Assembly (NCBI GenBank): GCA_029641185.1
Contig: JAPWGK010000004.1
Coordinates: 2,356,001 to 2,420,000, forward strand
Direction of reading: 5' to 3'
Length of the DNA: 64,000 nucleotides
Source: Pseudofabraea citricarpa
Lineage: Eukaryota > Ascomycota > Leotiomycetes > Helotiales > Dermateaceae
Shown here: positions 11,616 to 21,020 of the stretch, piece after piece
Layout of the letters: every line of letters starts with the position of its first letter
Position numbering within the stretch: the first letter of the stretch is position 1
Position numbers and translations under genes: made by a program
The notes under the pieces: model-generated
Seen by the model: the letters and a program-made list of their open reading frames with translations, nothing else
The model's database searches: none
What the model was told of the DNA's origin: nothing

Positions 11616-12950
11616 CTCCGCCGGAGATGGAGAGTTGATGAACTACGAGACGAGATACACGACGTCGTCGGAGGGAGGTGGAGAGAGAAATTAGATGGTA
11701 CAACCACGACCAGGCATCGGACACACAAAATGGGCATTCTTCTTTCGGCTGGCGTTGGCGTTCTTTGATACCATACCATTACCATACGATTATTTAGTAC
11801 CCTTTTACTTTACCTCGCACCCGCGACGGTAAACTTTACATTAGAATCCTTAAATTATTACGAGATGAGCTGGATAGGAAGAGTGGGACAAACGAGAGGA
11901 GAGGACTGATCAGATATCCCTTGGCGATTGACTCGTCGAGGGTGTTTTTGTTTTTCGGTCTCGTGTGTTTGTTTTCTTGTTCTTGTTCTTTTTCTTGTTT
12001 TTGTGTTTGCTCTCTTTTATATATATAGATTGGGTATGGGAGCAAGGACGAAGGATGAACGAGGAGCAAAAAGATTCTTTTTTTAATGAATCGTATTCTA
12101 CCTCTCTCGACATTGATATTCTTGACTCTTGTGACATTGGTTCGAGTGAGTGATTGTGAATCTCTCTTGATGTCTTCTCGGGTTTAAGCTGAGGGGAACA
12201 GAAACCGGTGAGGAAGATGGTAATTAGAGAGAGAAGGAGGAGTAACAGATTAACCAAAACGAAAATAAATGTATCTCCTTCTCTCACGAGAACACAAGAG
12301 GGCTGAGAATCTGGCTGGTACCAACCTGGCCTCTCTGAGTCGTCGCTCTTTCTCTGGGAGTTTTGATGTACAGGATGGTATATACTCATGCGAGGTGAAG
12401 AAAAAAGGAACAGCGAAGTAAAAAAAAATGAAAAATAGAAAAGGGAAGTGCTGTCAGACGCAGGTGACTCTGAAGAAAGAACACGCGTTGGTGCTGATTA
12501 AATTAATTAAAAAATGAGTATAAGAGAGGTATTTAAGAAGACGGAAGTCCAAAAGATAAGAGATGAGAATCTGCACGTTAATCTTGCGTGTGAACTCCTG
12601 ACCTCTTTCTCTCTCTCTTCATCTTCATCTTCTTTCTCCCTTCCCTCGGTCGGATATTCCCACATTATTAAAAGCCCACGCTGAATCACCTCTAGGTGCA
12701 CAACTCCTTTTTTCTTCTTCTTTTTTTTTACGACCCTTGTTTTCGTCATCGTCACCGCCCCCGTCAAGACACTCGTTTACGCACCTGGAGAGAAGGAAAG
12801 CAGAAAGAAGAAGAGAGAGAAAGAAAGAAAAAAAAAGATAAAGTGGCGAGTCTTAGAGAATGTATTTTGTCGTCGTCTTCCAAAAAAGAAAAAAAAAAAA
12901 AGAAAAAAGTAAACGAAAACGGGGAAAAGATAGGTGGAATTCCTGCAGCG

Positions 12951-12988
12951 GCCGCGCAGCGCTCCGGGGGTTTGGGGGCTGGCCCCCA
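12951..12988. repeat. Solo copy of the 38-bp GC-rich palindromic arm
   Basis: This copy matches the arms at 8231-8269 and 8332-8369 except for two or three bases near GCGCTCC. It continues with CATAAGAG, as does the inner flank of the 8332 arm read on the opposite strand, so homology extends a few bases past the arm. No second arm is found nearby. Confidence 0.65.
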
Positions 12989-13000
12989 TAAGAGGAGAGG

Positions 13001-13032
13001 AAAGAAAAGAAAAGAAAAGAAAAGAAAAGAAA
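13001..13032 (+). repeat. (AAAAG)n microsatellite
   Basis: About six head-to-tail copies of AAAAG follow directly after the solo palindromic arm. Confidence 0.8.
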
Positions 13033-13285
13033 TTAGAGGCGACAATAGATTGAAATGAAGTCGAGTATTATTTCTGATTGTTCTTTTCTCGCTGCGGCTG
13101 AAGAAGTTAAGCGACACAGATTTCTCTCCACAAGGCAAGGAGAGGTACAAGCACGACTTAGAACGAGACCGAGGATAAGGATCTTCTCTAATATGATTAA
13201 GTAAATGATTGCTCAAATAGGTAAATATAGTGTGGTACGTATAGTATAGTATGCTATGGTATATCCCGGCTCCCTGCCCTTCTTC

Positions 13286-13313
13286 GCCTTCGCCCTCGCC
13301 CTCGCCCTCGCCC
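13286..13313 (+). repeat. (CGCCCT)n microsatellite
   Basis: Four to five copies of CGCCCT lie just downstream of the HeLo-like gene's stop. Confidence 0.75.
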
Positions 13314-13420
13314 GTCACACAGTCCCGTGAGAAATCCTTTCAAGAAAGCAACCAAAGATCAAACTCCAGAATGCTAGATAAAACAACCAACCATCCGGAT
13401 TACCGCCCCAAGCTCCCAGT

Positions 13421-16400
13421 TCAAGCTTGAGAGAAAACGCCTTCGGAAATATGCATCCTCTCTAAATCAATATCAAGATCCATCCCCGCAAGATCGAGAT
13501 CCAGGTCCTGCGCGCCACCGGGCCCGGGCCCGGCCCGGATCTCTGGAGGGGGTGCAGGCTGCGTGAGCGAATAGTTCACCGTGAACAGATCCTGTTCTTT
13601 CTTTCGTGAATTGTTGTGGCTCGTCTGTACGAGATCTGGGATCCGCTCCTCTTCGTCTTCGTCTTCGTCGTCGCGTGGTTGGTGGATAGAAAGGCTTTTG
13701 TCCTCTCTCCTCTGCATGTACACGTGTCCACCTCCAGGGAGGCTGACAGAAGACGCTCCAAGCGTCTCGCCGATATCTTGAAGTAAAACGTCCATGGGAC
13801 AGATGTACGCGTTTCGCTTACGGGCGCTCCAGGCTAGAACATGACCACATGCTCTTCCTTGTTCGTTGTCGACTACCCACGCACCCGAATCACCTGGAAT
13901 ACCGATCCGACCCGACACAGCATATAGCTGAGCTGGTGTGACGCGCCCGTAAATCTTGACGCTCACCATTCCAGGCATGATCCGACCTGATTGCAAGCCA
14001 GATGTGCGCGCCATGCAGTGTACTTCAGTGTCTGAAAGGGACATGGTGGGTAGGACTGAGACGGGATATTGACAAGTGCTCTTGTAGTATTTCTTGTTCT
14101 TGGATATGTGGTTATGTGACGGTGTCCGACCTTGATTAAAGGTGAATAAGGCCCAGTCAATCTCGTGTATGATTCCATTGTCTTCTCGACGTCGAATACC
14201 CGACGAGGCATAAACCTCGCCTAAAGAATGCGAGTCTAGATGATCTTCATCACGTGTTTCTTCATCAGGATAGAAATCCGAATCGACGTCGTCAATGGCT
14301 GGCTGAGTAATGATGTATGAGTCTCCATCCCCAGCAGGAATTCCCTTGATATCTCCAGGTTCCCCCTCTTCTGATTCGGCTTCAGATTCAGCATAATCAG
14401 AGTCGGTCGTGTCTGAAATGGCATCAGATTCATAATCGGAAAATTCACACATGAACTCCTCGTCGCTATATACAGATGATTCGGAATGCGTTAAGCTAGG
14501 CATGTCAGGATAAGCAGACGAGGCACTTGAACGGAGGACAGGCAGTTCCGGTTCATCATCTTCTGCTTCTTCTGGTTCATCTAGCATATGATGAACGGTC
14601 ATGCCATACGGTTGATCGTCAACCATAATCAATCCACCAAAGGATACCGGCGGAAGGTGTCTCTCGCCAACATACGCACCGATCGAAGCTCCGTTCGAAG
14701 GGCTTTCTTGATGTTCGGCATTAGCTGGTTTAACGTTATCTTTTGCCATTGACCTTTTTGTGTCATGTTTTCTTGATCGAACGACCTTTCCACGACACAC
14801 TTTCAACCCATATGTCGATTTATCGTAGACGAGAGACTTCTTCAAAATGCTTCGGACTTTGTTGACGCTAGTACAGATGACGAGTATTGTAGGTTTTGTT
14901 TTCGATGCAGTTTCACCGACACTTTCTAAACTTATCTCTACCGACTCGGGATATTTCTTGTAAAATCCTCGAAGGACGTAATTAATATGCGGCATCAGAC
15001 CTGTATGCCAGTAGTTGAGATGCTCTTGGCTGATTCTAATAGACGGGAAGGTTCGAAGTTTTGGCTTTTGTGCAGCTGACACGGGAGCTGGAGCTACGAA
15101 ATGTAAGTACAAGAAACACCACTGATACCTGCCACACTCACCTATCTTCTTCACGACTGGCACTGGTTTCTCTGACCATTCTCTGCTATACATTTCTTCC
15201 TTTGCTGCGACTTTTGTTAAAGCAGAATGCACATGGGCCATGGTCCGATCAGTTTGGACCTTTGAAGGTGTGGATGGCAAAACCGGCGACCCTTGTTCAT
15301 CACTCTCCTCTTCGGAAACCTCATCAATCGTACAGCAGGTGTCGAGAGCTTTGGAAACACGCCAGTATACCTTTTGATGCATGACATCGGGTCTAGCCTT
15401 TTGCGACAATTCATCCTCGGGCGCATGCCAACACGATTGAACAGCTTTAACATAAAGATTTCCACATCGGGATGCAAGCTTCTGGAAGGTACCCGCTGTG
15501 GTCTCGGGAATGGCAGATGCACTTGGGAAGATATCTTTCAAGGAGGTCCAAAGACCAATTTCGAGGAGCAACATAGCTAGACTGTACAGATCAAGCGATT
15601 TGCTCTCGGACGTAAGGTGGGTGTATCGAGTGGTTCGGGGATCGAGTGGGTGCCTATGAAGTAAAGTCGAGGTCTCGTTAGTGTCTTGGGTTGCATTATC
15701 AGAGAAGAGGTCGAAAGACGCCAAGTAGGACTGTCGCAGGTTGATCTGATCGGATTCGATACGAGATTTGCTGGCAGGTTGCTGCTCAAAAAAGAGAATA
15801 TTGGAAGAAAATAAGTTACCATGCACTACCCCCTTGGAGTGCAGATCAAAGACAGCATTGGCCACGTTAAATGCCAGCCTGTACTTGATCTCGAGACTCG
15901 GCTCGAAATTACCACCGGAAAGCAAGTCCGACAATGTGATGATGGCTGGCATGGGCAAGCTGGGGCTTTCAATATCCACTGGTCCAAAATTGGTGGGCAA
16001 CGCGTAAAGAAGGCAGAAGCGTGAATGCTCGGCTTCCTCAAAATAACCGATCAAACGAAGGATGCCTGATAATAGCTTGTTGGAAGAAATGTACGCCTGC
16101 GAAAGCCCAGAAAACAAACGCTCAAACCGTTTCATATCAGGGGAGATGCCCGTGATAGAGTAGATAGAATCATAAGGCGCATGTTCGAGAAGGATCGGTA
16201 GAGTTGGAGGTACTGACCCGATGGTTTTGCGAGAGATGGTCGAGGCTGTCGGTCGCCGCATAAAGACAATGTGCCTTGTCGCCTCCGAGGGCGGCAATAC
16301 ATTTGGGGCGATGCTCTTGAGATTCTTTGGCCATATCAAGGTCGCCGGGTCTATCTGCTGTGGAGCTTGCATGCGCGTTGATTCAAACTGTCTTTCCTCA

Positions 16401-16942
16401 GCCACTGGAAGCTTTGCTTGCATTGAACTACTCGACTCTGACTTCCTCATGCCTGACCTCCTGGCTGACTGTCTACTCCGCGACAGATCATAGAGCGTGT
16501 CAATGGACATGGTGAGATCGCGCACGAGATCCTCAAATCTGGACTTATCCCAGAGAATGAGACTCGGCTTTCGATCTACTGATTTCTCTGATGCTGGAGA
16601 CTTGTCGTCTAAAGTCGCCCTTTTCGATGATTGCCATAGCGGCTCAGCCTCAGCTAGAATCTCCTTGATAGTTGACATGACGCTGCCAACCAGTTCACTC
16701 AGGCCGGCCTTGGAGATGGACTCGTCGATGTCAGGTGATTGCGATGGATCCGACCATTCTAGTCCCCACGACACCAAACGATCCTTTTGAATGCGCAGCT
16801 TGCGATGAAGCGCCATCAGCTCCGGGTCCTCTGCGCTCTGGATGGGCTCTTTGACGAAGTCGTAAGAGCTCTTGGTGTCGGTATACATCTTGGTGAGCCG
16901 CCGCTGGAAGGGCAGCGGAAAGCCACCGAGGAGCGACTCCAT
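13421..16942 (-). CDS. HeLo-like / pseudokinase / trypsin-like serine protease fusion protein
   Basis: One reading frame of 1173 codons starts at 16942. A 48-nt stretch at 15094-15141 has perfect intron signals (GTGAGT...CGTAG) and keeps the frame when removed, giving 1157 residues. Residues 1-150 (with RKLRIQKDRLVSWGLEW) resemble the helical HeLo domain of fungal prion/heterokaryon-incompatibility proteins. Residues of about 220-550 look like a protein kinase fold in which HRD is replaced by HGN (GVVHGNLFSSNILF) and no DFG is evident, so it is probably catalytically dead. The C-terminal part carries a possible S1 triad, numbered before intron removal: His785 (MTVHHML), Asp929 (IDWALF) and Ser1019 (IPGDSGAWVV), separated by an acidic Glu/Asp/Ser-rich linker at about 820-900. 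I infer a signalling or incompatibility-type protein with a proteolytic effector. HeLo and protease calls rest on motifs only. Confidence 0.8.
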   Translation of the reverse strand: MESLLGGFPLPFQRRLTKMYTDTKSSYDFVKEPIQSAEDPELMALHRKLRIQKDRLVSWGLEWSDPSQSPDIDESISKAGLSELVGSVMSTIKEILAEAEPLWQSSKRATLDDKSPASEKSVDRKPSLILWDKSRFEDLVRDLTMSIDTLYDLSRSRQSARRSGMRKSESSSSMQAKLPVAEERQFESTRMQAPQQIDPATLIWPKNLKSIAPNVLPPSEATRHIVFMRRPTASTISRKTIGSVPPTLPILLEHAPYDSIYSITGISPDMKRFERLFSGLSQAYISSNKLLSGILRLIGYFEEAEHSRFCLLYALPTNFGPVDIESPSLPMPAIITLSDLLSGGNFEPSLEIKYRLAFNVANAVFDLHSKGVVHGNLFSSNILFFEQQPASKSRIESDQINLRQSYLASFDLFSDNATQDTNETSTLLHRHPLDPRTTRYTHLTSESKSLDLYSLAMLLLEIGLWTSLKDIFPSASAIPETTAGTFQKLASRCGNLYVKAVQSCWHAPEDELSQKARPDVMHQKVYWRVSKALDTCCTIDEVSEEESDEQGSPVLPSTPSKVQTDRTMAHVHSALTKVAAKEEMYSREWSEKPVPVVKKIGECGRYQWCFLYLHFVAPAPVSAAQKPKLRTFPSIRISQEHLNYWHTGLMPHINYVLRGFYKKYPESVEISLESVGETASKTKPTILVICTSVNKVRSILKKSLVYDKSTYGLKVCRGKVVRSRKHDTKRSMAKDNVKPANAEHQESPSNGASIGAYVGERHLPPVSFGGLIMVDDQPYGMTVHHMLDEPEEAEDDEPELPVLRSSASSAYPDMPSLTHSESSVYSDEEFMCEFSDYESDAISDTTDSDYAESEAESEEGEPGDIKGIPAGDGDSYIITQPAIDDVDSDFYPDEETRDEDHLDSHSLGEVYASSGIRRREDNGIIHEIDWALFTFNQGRTPSHNHISKNKKYYKSTCQYPVSVLPTMSLSDTEVHCMARTSGLQSGRIMPGMVSVKIYGRVTPAQLYAVSGRIGIPGDSGAWVVDNEQGRACGHVLAWSARKRNAYICPMDVLLQDIGETLGASSVSLPGGGHVYMQRREDKSLSIHQPRDDEDEDEEERIPDLVQTSHNNSRKKEQDLFTVNYSLTQPAPPPEIRAGPGPGGAQDLDLDLAGMDLDIDLERMHISEGVFSQA

Positions 16943-18044
16943 GCTGGACGACTATCAGTTGAGATACTGGCGTGTATTTATGTATGTATGTATGTGTATA
17001 AAAGAAAGAACCGGGTCCCGTGGGTGTTAGAGGTCGGTTAGAATGGTATGCATCAAGGCTTCGTATATCGGGTTGTCCAGCGTCTTTGTGCCAAGCATCT
17101 ACAGTCTCGTGCGACAGCCGTCCAGTCAGCTGATGGCAAAGACGGTAGAAGACAGGTGATGAGTGAGTAAGTGAGTGAGTGAGTGGTGAGTGAATGAGTG
17201 AGTGGTGAGAGAACGAAAGATGAGGATGTTGGGCATATGATGATGATGATGATGATGGATGAGAATTACGGACGGTGGACTGTGGCACAACACACAATCC
17301 GAAAGGAGACGGCGCGCGGGGACACAACTTGGATGCCTAAGAGTGCTTGACGCCGTGAATCTCCCAAACATAGTTGCCTAAAGCCTTCGCGCTCGGAGCA
17401 TCAGCCTGTGATTGGCGGCCACAGCCATTGCCCCATGTGGACCATGCTGTTCCGTGATCCTCACATCACGTGGCGCGGCCCAGACACGGCCACAGGCTCC
17501 AGCATTTGTTCACTTGCACTCACTTGCACTCACTCACTCACTCGCACTTTAAATATTATATCAGCCAGACCAGCCAGACCAGCCAGCCACGGCTGACTAC
17601 TAGCGACCGTGTATTGCTTTTGTACTTCGTATCAAAACAAAGGGGAAGACGAGAGGAGCGGAGGAACATCTGATTTGTATGCTATGTAGTATGCACCACC
17701 TAGGTAATCATCCAACATCCCCTCCCCCGAATCATCTCGAACCTGCAAATAAGCGACAGCGACAGCGACATGGACTAGATCATCACACCAGATCAGCCAA
17801 GATGCGGAGCCCTCTCGCTTTCCGCCGACTCGTCTCGCAATACCGTAATGTGCCGCTCGCTTTGTACATGTCGACCACGTCTTTTGCTTCGTCTCCACCT
17901 CTCCAGAGGCTGCAACAGCAGATCATAACACGCTCGCAGTACCGTCCAATAGTAGCCGTCGCCGCCTCCCGGGCACCTATGAACGCCAGGCCAACCGAAC
18001 CTCCCATGCAATAACTGCCTAAATGTCTAAATCCCACAATCCGC
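16943..18044. promoter_or_regulatory. Promoter and leader of the HeLo-like gene; 3' flank of ArgRS
   Basis: No gene is supported in these 1.1 kb. Nearest the HeLo-like ATG are TATG repeats (16980-16996), GAGT/GTGA repeats (17158-17210) and a TGA run (17237-17257). A CACTCACTTG run (17511-17545) and GCGACA repeats (17753-17770) follow. Confidence 0.5.
17158..17257 (+). repeat. GAGT/GTGA and TGA simple repeats
   Basis: Imperfect GAGT tetranucleotides run from 17158 to 17210, and an uninterrupted TGA/ATG trinucleotide run occupies 17237-17257, both upstream of the HeLo-like gene. Confidence 0.75.
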
Positions 18045-20242
18045 TCACATTCTGCGTTTAAGTTAGCCTCCCGGACCACAGAGCTGAGCGCAGAATCCAA
18101 CATACCTTTCGACGGGGCTAAGGCCAAGCAAGCGCATTCCGTTGTTGAGAACAATTCGGGCCGCATCATAAAGTGCCATACGAGCTGTCATCAGCTCCTT
18201 CTCCTGTCCCATAATTCGGAGGTGATCATAACTGCTGCTCAGGATGTGACTCATCTTGAAGAGATATGTCAGAATAGTCGTGGGCTCCAGCGTCTTCAGA
18301 GTATTCTGAACAACGTCGGGATATTGCGAGATCACTCGGATGAGGTTCTCCGCGTGAGGCTCAGACAGCAGGCTGAGGTTCGCGTTCAGAAGATCAGCCT
18401 CGGGAATAGCAGCCTTCCGCGCAATCGAGCAAAGTCGAGCGTGCGCGTATTGCAGGTAGGGGCCGGTGTCTCCCTCAAAAGAGGTCATAGCATCCATGTC
18501 GAATGGGTAGTTGTTGATCCTAGAGACGGTCAGCATATGTCAAAGTTGGGGTTGGTATTACTAAGTACCTCTTCCCACTCATGTCTTGAACCATAACAGA
18601 GCTGATACCGAGAACGTCGGCCACGGCCAATGGGTTCTCCACCTGCTCATACTTGGCTTGATTCTTCTGCATGACTTCGTGCATCTTATCCGCCACATCT
18701 CGCAAGATGTCATCCAAGAACTTGACGGTACCCTTTCGAGTGCTCATACCTAAGACCATTCCGAAGTTGATGTGTTGGACCTTGGCAGCCAACTCTTTGT
18801 AGCCGATGAGTTCTACAATCTTGAATAACTGCTTCAGGTGCAGATCCTGCTGGGAGGCAACGACATAGATCATATGATCAAAGTGATACTTCTCCTCTCG
18901 CTGCATGATCTCGCTAATATCACGGGTCAAGTAGAGTGCAGTGCCATCCTTCTTCTTGATGATCGGTCTCTCCAAACTCTTTCCCGCCTTCCCGGGTACG
19001 TGCTTGGTGAAGTCCACAATGACAGCACCCTCGGAGATTTCTGAAATTCCCGTCTCCTCCATCTTGTTGGCCATAAACTCCATCTTTTCCTCCTTGACTT
19101 GACTTTCTCCGGAGTAATCGTCGAAGTGAATATTAAGACGGGCGTATGTTTCCTTGTAGCGCTTGATACTCATCTCACGGAAACGGGCCCATTGTGCAAT
19201 GGCCTTCTCGTCCTTATCCACCATAGCTTTGAAGTAACGACGAGCTTGCTCATCGAGGCCGTCGTTCTTCAGCTCGCTTGCGTCTTGTCCTGCAGCCTCC
19301 AGCTCCTTAATCTTTTCCTTTTCGGCAGTCAAGTCCTTGTTGATAGAAACATAGATTTCATAAAGGTGGTTGATGGGGTCGGCCTTGAGTGCTTCTTCAT
19401 TGCCGTACTTCTCAAATCCCAAAGCGAGGAGTCCATACTGCTTGCCCCAATCTCCCAAGTAATTAACGCGAACCACATCCCAGCCGGCTGCAGTGTACAG
19501 GTTGGACAAGAATCCACCAATAATGGTACTACGAAGATGACCAGCGTGGAATGGCTTTGCAATATTGGGAGAGGAGAACTCGACGATTATTCGCTTCTTT
19601 CCTTTGGACGGGTCTTCTGGGTTCTTCAAGCCATTATAAGGATTAGATCCAAAGTCCTTGCCACGCTTTATTATGGAGGGGATGAGGAGCTGGGCAAGCT
19701 TGTCGACCTTGAAGAAGAATTGAAGGAAGGTGCCGTTCGCAGTCGGCTTGTGCACGAGATGTGATTCTGGGAACTGTATTGTCACCATGGTAAGCATAAG
19801 GATACGCGGCGCAGCCAGGTAGATAACATACCTTTGCAATCCATTCCTCAGCCAACTCGGTTGGCTTCTTGCCCTTGATTCGGAGCGCTGGTACAGGCAG
19901 GACCATGTCGCCCTTCTCCAGCGTTTGGGTCCATTGCAAGGCGGGGTAGATGACACTGGCCTCGACGCCGGTGACTTCGGTGAGGATCGAGGTGAGATGC
20001 GATCTGTAGATGTCGACTGTGTTCACTTCGGGATGGCAATTAGGATATTTGGCTAGCGGGGCAGTCACACCCAGAGCCTGGAGCTTCTCTGACAGCGTCT
20101 CTACTGAAGCCGCCATTCTGCAGGGCTGCAGTCTCGAGAATGCGCGAACAGAGGGGATGCGTGATATGGGAAAAGTGCGCAGTGGCAGTCTGGGGATACA
20201 CGGGCGTTTGATTCGAAAAAGAGTAAAAAGGGAAGTCTTCAT
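18045..20242 (-). CDS. Arginyl-tRNA synthetase, probably both cytosolic and mitochondrial
   Basis: The enzyme charges tRNA-Arg with arginine (class I synthetase). Exons on the minus strand are 20242-19832, 19773-18569, 18519-18106 and a 7-nt last exon 18051-18045, giving 678 residues ending in ER-M, the family-typical VERM end. The order is: N-terminal additional domain (about 45-190), the HIGH-equivalent in SSPNIAKPFHAGHLRST, an insertion with many Glu/Lys, the KMSKS-equivalent in GMVLGMSTRKGTVKFLDD, then the all-alpha anticodon-binding domain with GDTGPYLQYAHAR. The first 42 residues are rich in Arg, Ser and Pro without acidic residues (mitochondrial presequence). A second in-frame ATG (20114-20116, MAASVETL) starts the cytosolic form. 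One gene serving both compartments is known for this synthetase in fungi. A last exon of only 7 nt is easy to miss but restores the usual end. Confidence 0.95.
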
Positions 20243-21020
20243 TAAGTGTGGGAGAAAAGAGGGGGGGAAGGAGGGGCAGAAAAAGAGTGGCAGTGGCAGC
20301 GGAATGAGTCAAGAACTGAAATGCTCCTTCACTGTTGGCCCGAATTGTTTTTGCGGCAATGGCAGTTTGCGAGCGCCACTTTGGGCTCACCGCCTTTGTA
20401 TGATCCTCTTCTTGTCACGTGCGCTGGCATACGGCGAATCTACCACCATAATTTCTCTAACTGAACTATTGAACTTGATTGTTTCCAGTTATATCCTCTG
20501 TATTTCGCACTATAAAGCTCTCATGATCTATATTGTGTCCCTGTCAAGCAAGCAGGGCAATTTCCATCCCCCTTTTGCTCTTTGTGAGATTAGTTACCGA
20601 GTGAATTTCATACGTGGAAGCAAAATCCTGTATTGTTACTTAAAATCTTGCACATAGTTGATAATATGAGTCGTATAAATCTATGGGCAAAGACATTAAT
20701 CAGCGCTAAAGAATAAGTTCATGCCATCTATTATCATAACCGGAGACAGGTTGCTCGCTTAACTTTTGAGTAAGCTATTTACTCGAGTTCGCGATCTTAT
20801 TAGTAAGTCTGTAAGGATGCTTTGAGTACCTAAAGCCTCCTGCAACACACTTATTACATTATATTTCAAGACACTGTCATTTGAAGTGAGCGCTCGACAA
20901 GATTTGGCAAAGATTGTAGTTGCAAAGCTTTTGTTATCCCGTCAATCGCAACTTATTATGGTAGTAGGAGTGTGGATAGACCCTGCCAGAGAGCCTTTGA
21001 GTATGTTAATTACAAAAATC
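20243..21020. promoter_or_regulatory. ArgRS promoter and 3' flank of the F-box/ankyrin gene
   Basis: Both neighbours are on the minus strand. The first 150 bases hold the ArgRS 5' leader. The rest turns AT-rich, marking a base-composition change from the GC-richer conserved genes at left. No gene is supported. Confidence 0.5.

Larger units (their letters stand above)
11616..13420. other. Convergent intergenic region between malic enzyme and the HeLo-like gene
   Basis: Both flanking genes end here, so this is 3' UTR and spacer. It contains T-rich and GAAAGA-rich low-complexity tracts (about 12790-12910), a solo inverted-repeat arm (12951-12988), an AAAAG microsatellite (13001-13032) and a CGCCCT run (13286-13313). 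No gene is supported; long open frames here encode homopolymer-like Lys, Phe or Ser runs. Confidence 0.55.

Noticed and set aside
12764..13318. Open frame of 184 codons on the minus strand
   Set aside because: It is made of Phe/Ser/Leu homopolymer-like stretches read through AAAAG, CGCCCT and GA-rich repeats and the palindromic arm.
19099..19764. 221-codon plus-strand frame
   Set aside because: It is antisense to conserved ArgRS coding sequence and shows no family motif.
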